This document shows, in pieces, positions 10,601 to 19,259 of a stretch of DNA of 36,131 nt. A program made the translations under genes and the position numbers. Position 1 is the stretch's first letter; each line of letters starts with the position of its first letter. The stretch is taken from contig NZ_RJTN01000032.1 of the NCBI RefSeq assembly GCF_005497185.1, positions 1 to 36,131 on the forward strand. The letters run 5' to 3'. Source of the stretch: Pectobacterium polonicum (GTDB lineage Bacteria; Pseudomonadota; Gammaproteobacteria; Enterobacterales; Enterobacteriaceae). The notes beneath the pieces were generated by a model, which saw only the letters and a list, made by a program, of their open reading frames with translations, was not told where the DNA came from and made no database searches.

Positions 10601-12128
10601 GCCCTTCTTCACCTTCCATTTTTACAGTCGGTGAATCCGCGTCAGACGAGGTAGAGCCGAGTAATTCATCGCGTTCAGCGTGCTCATGAGCCGTTGCTTT
10701 TTCCGCCAATGATGGGCTGATCGTGCGTTTAATTTCTACACCCAACGCGCGGAAACCCTCAGCCTGGCCAATAAGGTTACCACGCCCAGACGAAAGTTTA
10801 TTCATCGCCTGACGATAAGTGCCCTGCGCTTTATCCAGACTCTGCCCTAGCACTTCCATATCATCGACGAACAACCGCAGTTTATCGTACAGCCGCGAGG
10901 CTTTTTCGGCGATCTGCTGTGCGTTGCGGCTCTGTTGTTCATAGCGCCATAAATTGTTGATGGTGCGTAATGCCACCAGCAGTGTGGTCGGGCTAACCAG
11001 CATAATATTGTTCTTCAGCGCTTCGTTGATCAGTTCAGGCTGGCGATCGATGGCAACCAGAAAAGCGGGTTCGACGGGAATAAACATCAGCACGTAGTCT
11101 AGCGAACGCAGCCCCGGAAGCTGTTGGTAATCTTTGCTGCTCAACTGCCGAATATGGCTGCGAACCGAGAGCAAATGTTCGTTCAGCGCCGCACTACGCT
11201 CTGTATCATCGTCACTATTGAAATAGCGTTCGTAGGCCACCAGCGACATCTTGGCATCGATCACGACATCTTTGTCCTGCGGTAAACGCACGATGACATC
11301 AGGTTGCAAACGGCTATTTGTCCCCGTTTGCACACTGACCTGCGTTTGATACTCATACCCTTCGCGTAGGCCAGACGCTTCCAACACACGGCTTAACACC
11401 ACTTCGCCCCAGTTCCCCTGCGTTTTATTGTCCCCTTTCAGCGCTTTCGTCAGGTTGATGGCTTCGTGTGCCATCTGCGCGTTCAACTGTTGCAGATTGC
11501 GGATCTCGTGCGCCAACGTGTGACGCTCGCGCGCCTCCGCGCCAAAGCTATCCTGCACCTGACGGCGGAACCCATCAAGCTGCTCACGCAGCGGCATCAG
11601 CAGCTTATCCAGACTCTGTTTATTTTGCTCGTCCACCTTGCGGCCGCTGTGTTCGAAAATGCGGTTCGCCAGATTCTCAAACTGCGTTGTCAACCGCTGT
11701 TCACTGTTTGCCAGCAGTCGCTGCTTCTCTTCAGCCGCCATACGGGTTTCTTCCAGCCGAATGGTGACTTCCCGCAACTCCGCTTCCTGCGCGCTATTGA
11801 TTTCACGCAGCGTTCGCAGTTCCTGATTTAACTGCACGCACTCGGTACGGAGTTCACCGAGCTGTTGCAGCTTTTCATGGCTGGCAGAAAGTTGCGCGTG
11901 AACCGTGCGCAGCTCTAGCTCGTTTTGCCGCAGCCGCTGTTCGTCTTGCTGCTTTACCTGCTGCTGTTCGCTGAGCGATTGCTGGGTTTGCTGTAATGTC
12001 TGTGCCAGCAGCCGTTGTTCGGTATCATGCTGTGACAGCTTCTGCTGATGAATCAGGCTGGCAATCAACCACCCGACTAGTAGCCCAACCGCGCTGCCGC
12101 CCAGACCATAAAATATGCTGATATCCAC
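10572..12128 (-). CDS. rmuC: DNA recombination protein RmuC
   Basis: A 518-residue protein with an N-terminal membrane anchor (GLGGSAVGLLVGWLIASLI, residues 9-27), a long Gln-rich coiled coil to about residue 200, and the RmuC nuclease-like core (WGEVVLSRVLEASGLREGYEYQTQ; DVVIDAKMSLVAYERYF; VLMFIPVEPAFLVAI). It limits inversions between short repeats in E. coli and belongs to the PD-(D/E)XK-like group. The polar tail after about residue 480 is longer than in E. coli RmuC (475 residues), and its last codons (RQLEL) come from a repeat sequence. It is 230 bp from the argH stop on the same strand; in E. coli udp, not argH, is on this side. Confidence 0.95.
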   Translation of the reverse strand: MDISIFYGLGGSAVGLLVGWLIASLIHQQKLSQHDTEQRLLAQTLQQTQQSLSEQQQVKQQDEQRLRQNELELRTVHAQLSASHEKLQQLGELRTECVQLNQELRTLREINSAQEAELREVTIRLEETRMAAEEKQRLLANSEQRLTTQFENLANRIFEHSGRKVDEQNKQSLDKLLMPLREQLDGFRRQVQDSFGAEARERHTLAHEIRNLQQLNAQMAHEAINLTKALKGDNKTQGNWGEVVLSRVLEASGLREGYEYQTQVSVQTGTNSRLQPDVIVRLPQDKDVVIDAKMSLVAYERYFNSDDDTERSAALNEHLLSVRSHIRQLSSKDYQQLPGLRSLDYVLMFIPVEPAFLVAIDRQPELINEALKNNIMLVSPTTLLVALRTINNLWRYEQQSRNAQQIAEKASRLYDKLRLFVDDMEVLGQSLDKAQGTYRQAMNKLSSGRGNLIGQAEGFRALGVEIKRTISPSLAEKATAHEHAERDELLGSTSSDADSPTVKMEGEEGRPPHRQLEL

Positions 12129-12295
12129 TTTGCCTCCGCAGGCCTTTCACGCTGTCGGTCAAGGTAAAATGATACTGTATGGATGTCCAGAAACAATTCC
12201 GGTAGGGAAGACGCTGAGCAGAAAAATGCGAGCCGCATTCCATATGAGAATGGATAAACGATAATTTGCAGAAGAATCAGATGGGTAACGCAGAA

Positions 12296-12329
12296 ATTCC
12301 CCCAACGCGAAACACCACGTTGAGGGAAT
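12296..12329 (-). terminator. Probable terminator after the argCBH operon
   Basis: A 12-bp stem with one mismatch, 12296-12307 against 12318-12329, with a 10-nt loop, lies 29 bp after the argH stop. On the minus strand it is followed by TTTCTG, so the T tract is weak. The rest of the 230-bp gap between argH and rmuC shows no gene. Confidence 0.55.
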
Positions 12330-12358
12330 GGAAGGGGTAACTTAGCGCAGAGTACGAC

Positions 12359-13732
12359 TTAGGCTAAGCGCTGCTTCGCCTCACTAATCGCTTTGGCAAC
12401 CTGCTGTGGTGATACGCCACCCTGTGCCGCACGCTTATCCAGGCAGGATTGCAACGCCAGAATCGGGTACACATCCTCGCCAATCACGGCGCTGAATTTT
12501 TGCAGATCGGCCAACGGCAGTGCTTCCAACGCTTTACCCTGACGAATGGCTTCTACCACCGCTTCACCTACGATGTGGTGCGCTTCACGGAACGGAACGC
12601 CTTTCGCGACCAGATAGTCTGCCAGCTCTGTCGAGTTGGCGTAGCCTTGCTCGGCCGCTTCTTTACAGCGCGGACGTTTCACCTGAATACCTTCCAGCAC
12701 CAGACCCGCCATCATCAGGCAATCGTGCCAGGTATCCAGCGCGTCAAACAGCCCTTCTTTGTCTTCCTGCATGTCCTTGTTATACGCCAGCGGCAGGCCT
12801 TTGAGCGTCATCATCATGCCAGTCAACGCACCCTGTACGCGGCCACATTTACCGCGAATCAGCTCCAGCGCATCCGGGTTTTTCTTCTGTGGCATCAGGG
12901 AAGAACCGGATGTCACACGATCAGACAGCTCAACGAACGCCGCTTCACCGCTGTTGAAGAAGATCAGATCTTCGGCAAAACGCGACAGGTGGATCATGCC
13001 GATCGAAGCGTCAGACAGTAGTTCCAGTACATGATCGCGATCGGAAACCGTATCCAGACTGTTGCGCGTGGCCGAGGCAAAGCCCAGCCAGCCCGCCAAC
13101 TGCTCACGGTCAATCGGATAAGCCGTTCCCGCCAGCGCACCGCAGCCCAGTGGGCTGACATCCAGACGCTTCAGCGTATCTTCCAGACGGCTTTCATCAC
13201 GCGCCAGCATTTCATGGTAGGCCAGGCACCAGTGGGCAAACGTTACCGGCTGTGCACGCTGCAAGTGGGTGTAACCCGGCATTACGGCATCCTGATTCGC
13301 TTCTGCCGTTGTGACCAGCGCCTGACGCAGCTGGCGTACTGACAGCAGCAGCTCGGCAATCTGCGCCTTGCACCACAGTTTCAGGTCAGTTGCGACCTGA
13401 TCGTTACGGCTACGACCGGTATGCAGTTTTTTGCCCAAATCACCGACTTTCTCAATCAGGCGCAGTTCAACCCAACTGTGAATGTCTTCTGCATCGCTTT
13501 GCAGGATCATCTCAGGATCGGCCTGTACCTCAACCAGCAGTGCATTCAGCGCCTGTTCCAGTTGTTGCTGTTCCTGCTCGCTGAGCACATTGACCGTCAC
13601 CAGCGCTTTCGACCAGCCGATCGAGCCAACGATGTCCTGTTCCGCCAGACGGTAATCAAACCGCAGTGAGTCATTAAATTGTTTAAAACGCTGATCTGCT
13701 GCCTGACTAAACCGACCGCCCCACAAAGCCAT
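12359..13732 (-). CDS. argH: Argininosuccinate lyase
   Basis: A 457-residue protein, identical in length to E. coli ArgH, of the fumarase/aspartase superfamily. It splits argininosuccinate into arginine and fumarate, the last step of arginine synthesis, as a cytosolic homotetramer. The superfamily signature [12 protein letters not shown] is at about residues 277-288, with the catalytic serine loop; [14 protein letters not shown] near 103-116 and [12 protein letters not shown] near 154-165 are the other two conserved regions. It follows argB after 61 bp on the same strand. argG is not between argB and argH. Confidence 0.98.
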   Translation of the reverse strand: MALWGGRFSQAADQRFKQFNDSLRFDYRLAEQDIVGSIGWSKALVTVNVLSEQEQQQLEQALNALLVEVQADPEMILQSDAEDIHSWVELRLIEKVGDLGKKLHTGRSRNDQVATDLKLWCKAQIAELLLSVRQLRQALVTTAEANQDAVMPGYTHLQRAQPVTFAHWCLAYHEMLARDESRLEDTLKRLDVSPLGCGALAGTAYPIDREQLAGWLGFASATRNSLDTVSDRDHVLELLSDASIGMIHLSRFAEDLIFFNSGEAAFVELSDRVTSGSSLMPQKKNPDALELIRGKCGRVQGALTGMMMTLKGLPLAYNKDMQEDKEGLFDALDTWHDCLMMAGLVLEGIQVKRPRCKEAAEQGYANSTELADYLVAKGVPFREAHHIVGEAVVEAIRQGKALEALPLADLQKFSAVIGEDVYPILALQSCLDKRAAQGGVSPQQVAKAISEAKQRLA

Positions 13733-13793
13733 AACTATTACTCCCAGAATTTAATTCATGTTGGTATCGCATCATGCCATACCCAGAAACGAC

Positions 13794-14567
13794 TTACGCC
13801 AGAATACGTGTACCAATCGCCACGCCGTTAAACAGCGCAGGCAGTTGCTCGGCATGACGCCAGCTGGCAATATCAACTGGACGCCCCAGCGCACGAGCGG
13901 CATCCAGCGCGGCATTGACCTTAACAATCATGCCGTCGGTGATGATGCCCTGAGCAATCAGCTGTTCGGCTTTTTCCGCCGTCATTTCGGCAATACGCTG
14001 GCCTTTACCGTCCAGAATACCGCTCACGTCAGACAGCAGGATTAAATCCGCGCCCAGCGTTTGCGCTAGCGCCGTCGCCGCCTGATCGGCGTTGACGTTC
14101 ATCAGATCGCCCTGCGCCGTAATCCCGATGGAGCTAACGACAGGCAGATAGCCCGCTGACAGCAGCGTATTCAGCAACGCAGGTGAGCCCGCTTCCGCTT
14201 TACCCACAAAGCCCAACGCTTCGTCTAGCTGCGTGACCGTCGTGCTGCCGCCATCGCCCAGACACAAACCGACGGCGTTGATATCATGCTTCTTCGCCCA
14301 TGACAGCAGGGTTTTATTAGCGGAACCCGCCAACGCACCAGTGATGATGTCGATCTGATCGGCAGGCGTGACGCGCAGGCCGTTTTTCTTCACGACAGGC
14401 AGCGACAGTTTCTTCATCAGGTCATCTACCAGACAACCGCCACCGTGCACAATCACCAGCGGACGCTGATGCTCCTGACGGTAAGCCACCAGCGCGGTAA
14501 ACAGACGCTCCAGCGCTTCTTCGCTATCCAGTAAAACGCCACCTAACTTGATAATTAACGGATTCAT
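13794..14567 (-). CDS. argB: Acetylglutamate kinase
   Basis: A 257-residue amino acid kinase that phosphorylates N-acetylglutamate, the second step of the acetylated arginine pathway. The N-terminal [19 protein letters not shown] gives the substrate-phosphate lysine K8 and glycine loop; [13 protein letters not shown] near 39-51 and the ATP-site region [15 protein letters not shown] near 175-189 are typical. The short N-terminus lacks the extra helix of arginine-inhibited kinases, so it should be of the E. coli, arginine-insensitive kind (inference). It lies 37 bp after argC and 61 bp before argH. Confidence 0.98.
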   Translation of the reverse strand: MNPLIIKLGGVLLDSEEALERLFTALVAYRQEHQRPLVIVHGGGCLVDDLMKKLSLPVVKKNGLRVTPADQIDIITGALAGSANKTLLSWAKKHDINAVGLCLGDGGSTTVTQLDEALGFVGKAEAGSPALLNTLLSAGYLPVVSSIGITAQGDLMNVNADQAATALAQTLGADLILLSDVSGILDGKGQRIAEMTAEKAEQLIAQGIITDGMIVKVNAALDAARALGRPVDIASWRHAEQLPALFNGVAIGTRILA

Positions 14568-14604
14568 TATGCTTCACGCCTCGAAATGTCGGGACCAGTA
14601 GTGA

Positions 14605-15609
14605 TTAAATTAACGATTGAGTTTCAGGGAAACCAAAACGAATGTTCATGCATTGCACAGCCTGTGCCGCCGCGCCTTTCAGCAGGTTATCTTCGGTTGC
14701 CACCACGATCAGGTGCTCACCATCAACCGAGAAACCGATATCGCAGAACGGCAGGCCGACAACGGATTTCAGCGCCGGGACACCCTTATCATACAGGCGA
14801 ACCAGCGGCTTATCGTGGTAAGCGTTGTGATAAGCCTCGGCGACATCCTGCTGGGTGACGCCCGGTTGCAGGCGGCAGGTGATGGTTTCCAGAATACCGC
14901 GGGCGAAGTTGCCTAAATGCGGCGTGAAGATCACTGGCGTACCGAGATGTGTTGAAATTTCAGGCTCATGACGGTGGTTGAAAATACCGTATGGTTGCAG
15001 GCTGACTTCACAGAAACTGTTGGTCATCGATGCTTTACGCCCTGCTCCGCTCACGCCGCTGACAGCATTGATCACAGGCCACTGAGCCGGATTCAACAGT
15101 TGCGCATCCAGCAACGGCTTCAGCGCCAGTTGCGCAGCCGTTGGATAACAACCCGGCACAGCAATCAGCTGTGCCTGTTTTACGCTGTCAGCACGCCATT
15201 CGGCCAGCCCGTAAACCGCTTTTGCCAGCCAGTCAGGATGCTGATGTTCGAAGCCATAATAGCGGCGATAAAATTCGGCATCCTGTACGCGGAACGCGCC
15301 GGACAAATCAAAAACAGTGCAGCCTGCCGCCAGAAAAACCGGGGCCAGATCGTGGCTGACTTTGTGGTCAGTCGCCAGAAAAACGACATCCACGCCTTTC
15401 GCCGCTTCTTCAACATCGGTCAGCGGTTTTACCGGGATATCAATGATGCCTTTGAGCTGCGGATGCAAATCAGAAATCAATTTTCCTGCATCGACACTTT
15501 GCGCAGAAACCATCAAAGCGGTTATGTTCATCTGTGGGTGACGGTTCAGGTAGAGCGCAAGCTCAGCGCCGGTATAACCACTTGCACCAACAATCAGCGT
15601 ATTCAGCAT
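14605..15609 (-). CDS. argC: N-acetyl-gamma-glutamyl-phosphate reductase
   Basis: A 334-residue NADPH-dependent reductase, the family length, for the third step of arginine synthesis. The N-terminal Rossmann loop is [16 protein letters not shown] (residues 6-21), and the catalytic cysteine is C154 in [13 protein letters not shown]. It is the first gene of argCBH and is divergent from argE; their starts are 202 bp apart, with two ARG boxes between them. Confidence 0.98.
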   Translation of the reverse strand: MLNTLIVGASGYTGAELALYLNRHPQMNITALMVSAQSVDAGKLISDLHPQLKGIIDIPVKPLTDVEEAAKGVDVVFLATDHKVSHDLAPVFLAAGCTVFDLSGAFRVQDAEFYRRYYGFEHQHPDWLAKAVYGLAEWRADSVKQAQLIAVPGCYPTAAQLALKPLLDAQLLNPAQWPVINAVSGVSGAGRKASMTNSFCEVSLQPYGIFNHRHEPEISTHLGTPVIFTPHLGNFARGILETITCRLQPGVTQQDVAEAYHNAYHDKPLVRLYDKGVPALKSVVGLPFCDIGFSVDGEHLIVVATEDNLLKGAAAQAVQCMNIRFGFPETQSLI

Positions 15610-15747
15610 GGGGTCCGTATACCTTCTTATTCATCTATGAAACAGGTAACAGGGTTCACCAGCGTCGGTACGCTGTTCACCCGCGAAACTCAGTGAAAGT
15701 GACGAATCGTCATCGCCGCACCTTTGGGTTTCCTTTCGCCGAGCATT

Positions 15748-15786
15748 ATTGTATTTTTATTCAAAATAAATGCATGAATATTGATA
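15748..15786. promoter_or_regulatory. Tandem ARG boxes (ArgR operator) between argC and argE
   Basis: Two 18-bp boxes lie 3 bp apart, the spacing that lets one ArgR hexamer bind a pair. The core of the first, TGTATTTTTATTCA (15750-15763), differs from TGAATWWWWATTCA at one base; the core of the second, TGCATGAATATTGA (15771-15784), differs at three. The boxes overlap plausible promoter elements on both strands: TACAAT on the minus strand (15753-15748) for argC and GATACT (15783-15788) for argE. Confidence 0.85.
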
Positions 15787-15811
15787 CTATCCTAACCAGA
15801 GGCTGTCAACA

Positions 15812-16963
15812 GTGAAGATGAATTTACCCCCTTTTATTGAGCTATATCGGGCATTGATCGCCACACCGTCCATCAGTGCCACCGACAGCGCGCTCGATCA
15901 AAGTAATCATACCTTAATCAACCTGCTGGCAGGCTGGTTCGGCGATCTCGGCTTCCATGTGGAAGTCCAACCCGTTCCCGGCACCCTCAATAAATTTAAT
16001 ATGCTGGCGCGGATTGGTGAAGGAAAAGGTGGCTTATTATTGGCAGGGCATACCGACACCGTGCCGTTCGACGATGGCCGCTGGACGCGCGACCCTTTCA
16101 CGCTGACTGAACACGACAACAAGCTGTACGGCTTGGGTACAGCGGATATGAAAGGGTTCTTTGCCTTTATTCTGGACGCCTTGCGCGATATCGATCCCAC
16201 CAAGCTCACGAAGCCGCTCTATGTGCTGGCGACTGCCGATGAAGAGACAACCATGGCTGGCGCCAAGTATTTCTCCGAATCCACGCAGATTCGCCCAGAC
16301 TGCGCCATCATCGGCGAACCGACCTCGCTGCAACCGGTGCGGGCGCACAAAGGCCACATGTCAAACGCGATCCGTATTCAGGGACAATCCGGCCACTCCA
16401 GCGATCCTTCGCGCGGTGTGAACGCGATTGAGCTGATGCACGAAGCGATTTCCCACTTGCTGGTGCTGCGTAACACGCTACAGGAACGCTATCACAACCC
16501 GATTTTCCACATTCCTTATCCCACAATGAACCTTGGTCACATTCACGGCGGCGATGCAGCTAACCGCATCTGCGGCTGCTGTGAACTGCATATGGATATT
16601 CGTCCGCTGCCGGGCATTACGCTTAACGATCTCGATGGACTGCTGTCTGAAGCGCTTGAGCCTGTTAGTCAGCGCTGGCCGGGTCGGCTGACCGTCAGCG
16701 AACTGCATCCGCCGATTCCCGGCTATGAGTGCCCGCCGGATCACCGTCTGATATCGGTCGTGGAGAATCTGCTGGGGACGAAAACGGAAATCGTGAACTA
16801 CTGTACCGAAGCACCGTTTATTCAGACGCTGTGTCCGACGCTGGTTCTGGGTCCAGGCTCGATCGAGCAGGCACATCAGCCGGATGAATATATTGATACT
16901 GCGTTTATCAAACCGACGCGGGAACTGATTTCGCAGGTTATTCATCACTTCTGCCACCACTGA
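15812..16963 (+). CDS. argE: Acetylornithine deacetylase
   Basis: A 383-residue M20 family metallohydrolase that deacetylates N-acetylornithine to ornithine. The GTG at 15812 is preferred over the ATG at 15818 because it aligns exactly with the E. coli N-terminus (MKxxLPPFIE) and has AGAGG nine bases upstream. Metal ligands and catalytic residues visible are H80 and D82 ([11 protein letters not shown]), D112 (GTADMKGF) and E144/E145 (ADEETTMAG). It is divergent from argCBH and shares the ARG boxes. The presence of a linear ArgE means the pathway does not rely on ArgJ recycling. Confidence 0.97.
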   Translation: MKMNLPPFIELYRALIATPSISATDSALDQSNHTLINLLAGWFGDLGFHVEVQPVPGTLNKFNMLARIGEGKGGLLLAGHTDTVPFDDGRWTRDPFTLTEHDNKLYGLGTADMKGFFAFILDALRDIDPTKLTKPLYVLATADEETTMAGAKYFSESTQIRPDCAIIGEPTSLQPVRAHKGHMSNAIRIQGQSGHSSDPSRGVNAIELMHEAISHLLVLRNTLQERYHNPIFHIPYPTMNLGHIHGGDAANRICGCCELHMDIRPLPGITLNDLDGLLSEALEPVSQRWPGRLTVSELHPPIPGYECPPDHRLISVVENLLGTKTEIVNYCTEAPFIQTLCPTLVLGPGSIEQAHQPDEYIDTAFIKPTRELISQVIHHFCHH

Positions 16964-17017
16964 TCCGATGAAAGCGGCCTTGTCAGCCACGCTGGTAAGG
17001 CCATGTTGAGACAGCTC

Positions 17018-17731
17018 ATGAAAAAGAAAGATTTCATCGCACAGGATTTACTGAGCAAAATCTATCAGCACACCGATCCGCTCCCAGAAAAGCTGCCGCC
17101 GGAGCGCCAGTTGGCGGAAGAATATGGCGTGTCGCGCTTCACTATTCGTCAGGCGCTGGAAAAGCTTGCCAGTATCGGTGCGATCCATATGGTGCAAGGT
17201 TCTGGTAACTTTATTAATCAGGGCGTTCGCAGTAATCCGCTGGTTTATAACTCGATTACCGAAAAGAAATTTACTCAGATTTCATCTCGCCTGCTTAGCC
17301 TACATAAACGGCTACCGAACCGAGAGGAGCAGCAGGTATTTGCGATCGGCGAAAATGCGTTCATCTGGGAATTCAGTCGGTTACGTTATGTCGATAACCG
17401 CAAAGTACAGATCGAGATCTCGAAAATGCCTGCCGCAGACTTCCCGGAAATGAGTCAGAAGATTATTGAAGGTTCTATTCAGCAGTATGTGCTCAGCAAG
17501 GGCTATGCGATTTCGCACTATCTGACACATTATCAGGCGGTTAACGTCACGAAAGCACAGGCTGAGCTACTGGGTTGCAAGAAAGGTACGGCGGCGATGC
17601 ATATTCTTAATCGCGGTATTTTACAGGGCGGCCGCGTGTACGAATCAAGCGATATCATCGACATCAACTACACCTGTACCTACGTCATCCCCTTAAACCT
17701 CGATAATTTGGCCTTTCGCCAGTCGCCGTAA
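17018..17731 (+). CDS. GntR family transcriptional regulator with UTRA domain (HutC/FarR type)
   Basis: A 237-residue repressor-type protein. The winged helix DNA-binding domain covers about residues 1-70, with the family hallmark LPPERQLAEEYGVSRFTIRQAL; the rest is a UTRA ligand-binding domain ending in the usual SSDIIDINYTCTYVIPL. The ATG at 17018 has GAG eight bases upstream; an in-frame ATG at 17003 would add five residues but sits against a hairpin (about 16976-17002). It lies 54 bp after argE and converges on the enolase gene with 6 bp between stops. UTRA regulators next to PTS genes usually sense a sugar phosphate and control the adjacent transporter, so it most likely governs the 17738-20627 genes. 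Confidence 0.9.
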   Translation: MKKKDFIAQDLLSKIYQHTDPLPEKLPPERQLAEEYGVSRFTIRQALEKLASIGAIHMVQGSGNFINQGVRSNPLVYNSITEKKFTQISSRLLSLHKRLPNREEQQVFAIGENAFIWEFSRLRYVDNRKVQIEISKMPAADFPEMSQKIIEGSIQQYVLSKGYAISHYLTHYQAVNVTKAQAELLGCKKGTAAMHILNRGILQGGRVYESSDIIDINYTCTYVIPLNLDNLAFRQSP

Positions 17732-17737
17732 TGCGGC

Positions 17738-18937
17738 TTAAGGCGTATGCATCGTGCCATCCGGCAGGCGACTCTGCGTCCATTCGTGCGGACGATAGAC
17801 GACAGGGAACTGCCGCGCCGCATCCAGATCGATCCCAACGCCAATACCAGGGCGTTCGATCGGATACAGGTAGCCATTCTCTGGTTCTACTGCCTGCGGG
17901 AAAACCTTGCGGGTATTTTCCGGGTAAGCGACAAATTCCTGAATCGCGGCGTTATGCAGGTGGATATTGAGGTGAATATTGACCGCCGCGCCGATAGGCG
18001 TCATATCCGGTGGGCAATGCCACGCGAGACGAACGCCAAAGTTCTGGCAGAATGCGCCCAGCTTCAGCGCTGGCGTAATCCCGCCAATCTGTGAGACATG
18101 GCAGCGAATGAAATCAATCTGACGGTTAATCACCACATTCTGCCACTCAGCGGGATTGTTAAACAACTCTCCCGTCGCCAGCGGCACCGCACTCTGACTG
18201 CGGATCTGCGCCAGCCACTCATTTTGTGCAGGCGGCAAAATATCTTCGATAAAATAGGGACGATAAGTTTCTACCGCTTTAGCAAACTGTACTGCCTGAT
18301 TCGGGAATAAGCGTTCATGGACGTCATGCAGGATATGGAAACGATCGCCGTATTTCTCCCGCAAGGCACGGAACATGGCCAGTGTGTTAGCTATGTACTG
18401 ATCCTGATCGTAATAAGCTCCCTCCGTTGGCTGTCGCGTGCTGTGCAACGCGTCAGGGTTACCACCATAGAACCCTAACTGGCAGCGAATATGGCGATAG
18501 CCCTGCGCATACAGCCGTTCCACTTCCTGATAGAGCCCATCCAACGTATCGCTGGCAGCATGGCTGTAAGCGGCAATCGCATCGCGAGATTTCCCACCAA
18601 ACAGATGATAGAGGGGCATATCCGCCAGCTTACCTTTGATGTCCCACAGCGCCATATCAACGCCTGCAACGGCATTGTTGATAACCGGCCCATTACGCCA
18701 ATAAGCGTTGACCATCATCATGTGCCACAGATCTTCGATATGGTTCGCATCTCTTCCCACTAAAAGCGGTTTGAGGTACTCGTCCACCATCGCTTTTACG
18801 GCTAGCGGACGTTGCTGGAAAGTCGCACACCCATAACCCGCCACGCCTTTATCCGTATGAACCACCACCGTCACTAAATTATGACGGTCAGGGCGAGTAA
18901 CAAGACATTCAATATCAGTGATGATTGTCGGCAACAC
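17738..18937 (-). CDS. Enolase-superfamily sugar-acid dehydratase-like protein (RspA / D-mannonate dehydratase subgroup)
   Basis: The start is taken as the GTG at 18937, because GGAGGA ends 7 bases before it; a further upstream GTG at 18988 has no ribosome site. The protein is then 399 residues. It belongs to the mandelate racemase/enolase superfamily: a capping domain to about residue 115, then the barrel with Mg ligands D205 (HDVHERL), E231 (FIEDILPP) and E257 (GELFNN), H207 on the third strand and H307 in [12 protein letters not shown]. These fit the ManD subgroup, which also contains E. coli RspA. The loop after R151 (RCQLGFYGG) does not look like that of true mannonate dehydratases, so substrate and activity are open. 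It is divergent from the PTS gene and convergent with the GntR gene. Confidence 0.88.
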   Translation of the reverse strand: MLPTIITDIECLVTRPDRHNLVTVVVHTDKGVAGYGCATFQQRPLAVKAMVDEYLKPLLVGRDANHIEDLWHMMMVNAYWRNGPVINNAVAGVDMALWDIKGKLADMPLYHLFGGKSRDAIAAYSHAASDTLDGLYQEVERLYAQGYRHIRCQLGFYGGNPDALHSTRQPTEGAYYDQDQYIANTLAMFRALREKYGDRFHILHDVHERLFPNQAVQFAKAVETYRPYFIEDILPPAQNEWLAQIRSQSAVPLATGELFNNPAEWQNVVINRQIDFIRCHVSQIGGITPALKLGAFCQNFGVRLAWHCPPDMTPIGAAVNIHLNIHLHNAAIQEFVAYPENTRKVFPQAVEPENGYLYPIERPGIGVGIDLDAARQFPVVYRPHEWTQSRLPDGTMHTP

Positions 18938-19067
18938 AAAAATATCCTCCGGTGCGCTTACCGAAATAGCTATGCCCGGTAAAAACACAGTCTAAAATCA
19001 GTTTCTTTTTTTGTTTTCTACTTATTTTTTCTTTTATTGTAAACCTATTCTTTAAAAGAATTATTTT

Positions 19068-19080
19068 GGTTTGGAAAACC
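19068..19080. promoter_or_regulatory. Candidate GntR/UTRA operator
   Basis: A perfect inverted repeat, GGTTT-GGA-AAACC, with the GT...AC symmetry of HutC/FarR-type operators. The wider motif TTGGTTTGG (19066-19074) recurs inverted as CCAGACCAA (19100-19108) and directly as TTGGTTTGT (19172-19180). Binding by the adjacent regulator is inference. Confidence 0.5.
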
Positions 19081-19147
19081 GGCTTCATTCATTAAAAAAC
19101 CAGACCAATTACAGAATAACAACAACAAAACCCCCTTAATAGACTAA

Positions 19148-19169
19148 TCATGTGATGAATCTCATGTTT
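19148..19169. promoter_or_regulatory. Candidate CRP binding site
   Basis: TGTGA (19151-19155), six bases, then TCATG (19162-19166) resembles TGTGA-N6-TCACA with one perfect half. A CRP site is expected upstream of a PTS sugar gene. It lies about 54 bp upstream of the inferred start of PTS transcription. Confidence 0.45.
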
Positions 19170-19176
19170 TATTGGT

Positions 19177-19205
19177 TTGTTTTTTATTTTTTAATTTTCT
19201 ACTAT
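19177..19205 (+). promoter_or_regulatory. Candidate sigma-70 promoter of the PTS gene
   Basis: TTGTTT (19177-19182) and TACTAT (19200-19205) are separated by 17 bases. The -35 hexamer overlaps the third TTGGTTTGT motif (19172-19180), a position suited to repression. Confidence 0.45.
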
Positions 19206-19259
19206 CTTAGGAAATAATTCGGCCAGAAATAACATAAGGCGATTTGGGGAGTTTATTCC

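Larger units (their letters stand above)
18938..19259. promoter_or_regulatory. AT-rich divergent control region between the dehydratase-like gene and the PTS gene
   Basis: A 322-bp gene-free region much richer in A and T than its surroundings. It holds the GGAGGA ribosome site of the leftward gene, a GntR-type palindrome at 19068-19080, a related inverted motif at 19100-19108, a CRP-like site, a rightward promoter and the GGGGAG ribosome site of the PTS gene. No small gene is apparent. Confidence 0.7.

Noticed and set aside
11466-11831. Long open frames opposite rmuC, argH and other high-GC genes
   Set aside because: They are antisense shadows with low-complexity composition, no ribosome sites and no recognisable domains.
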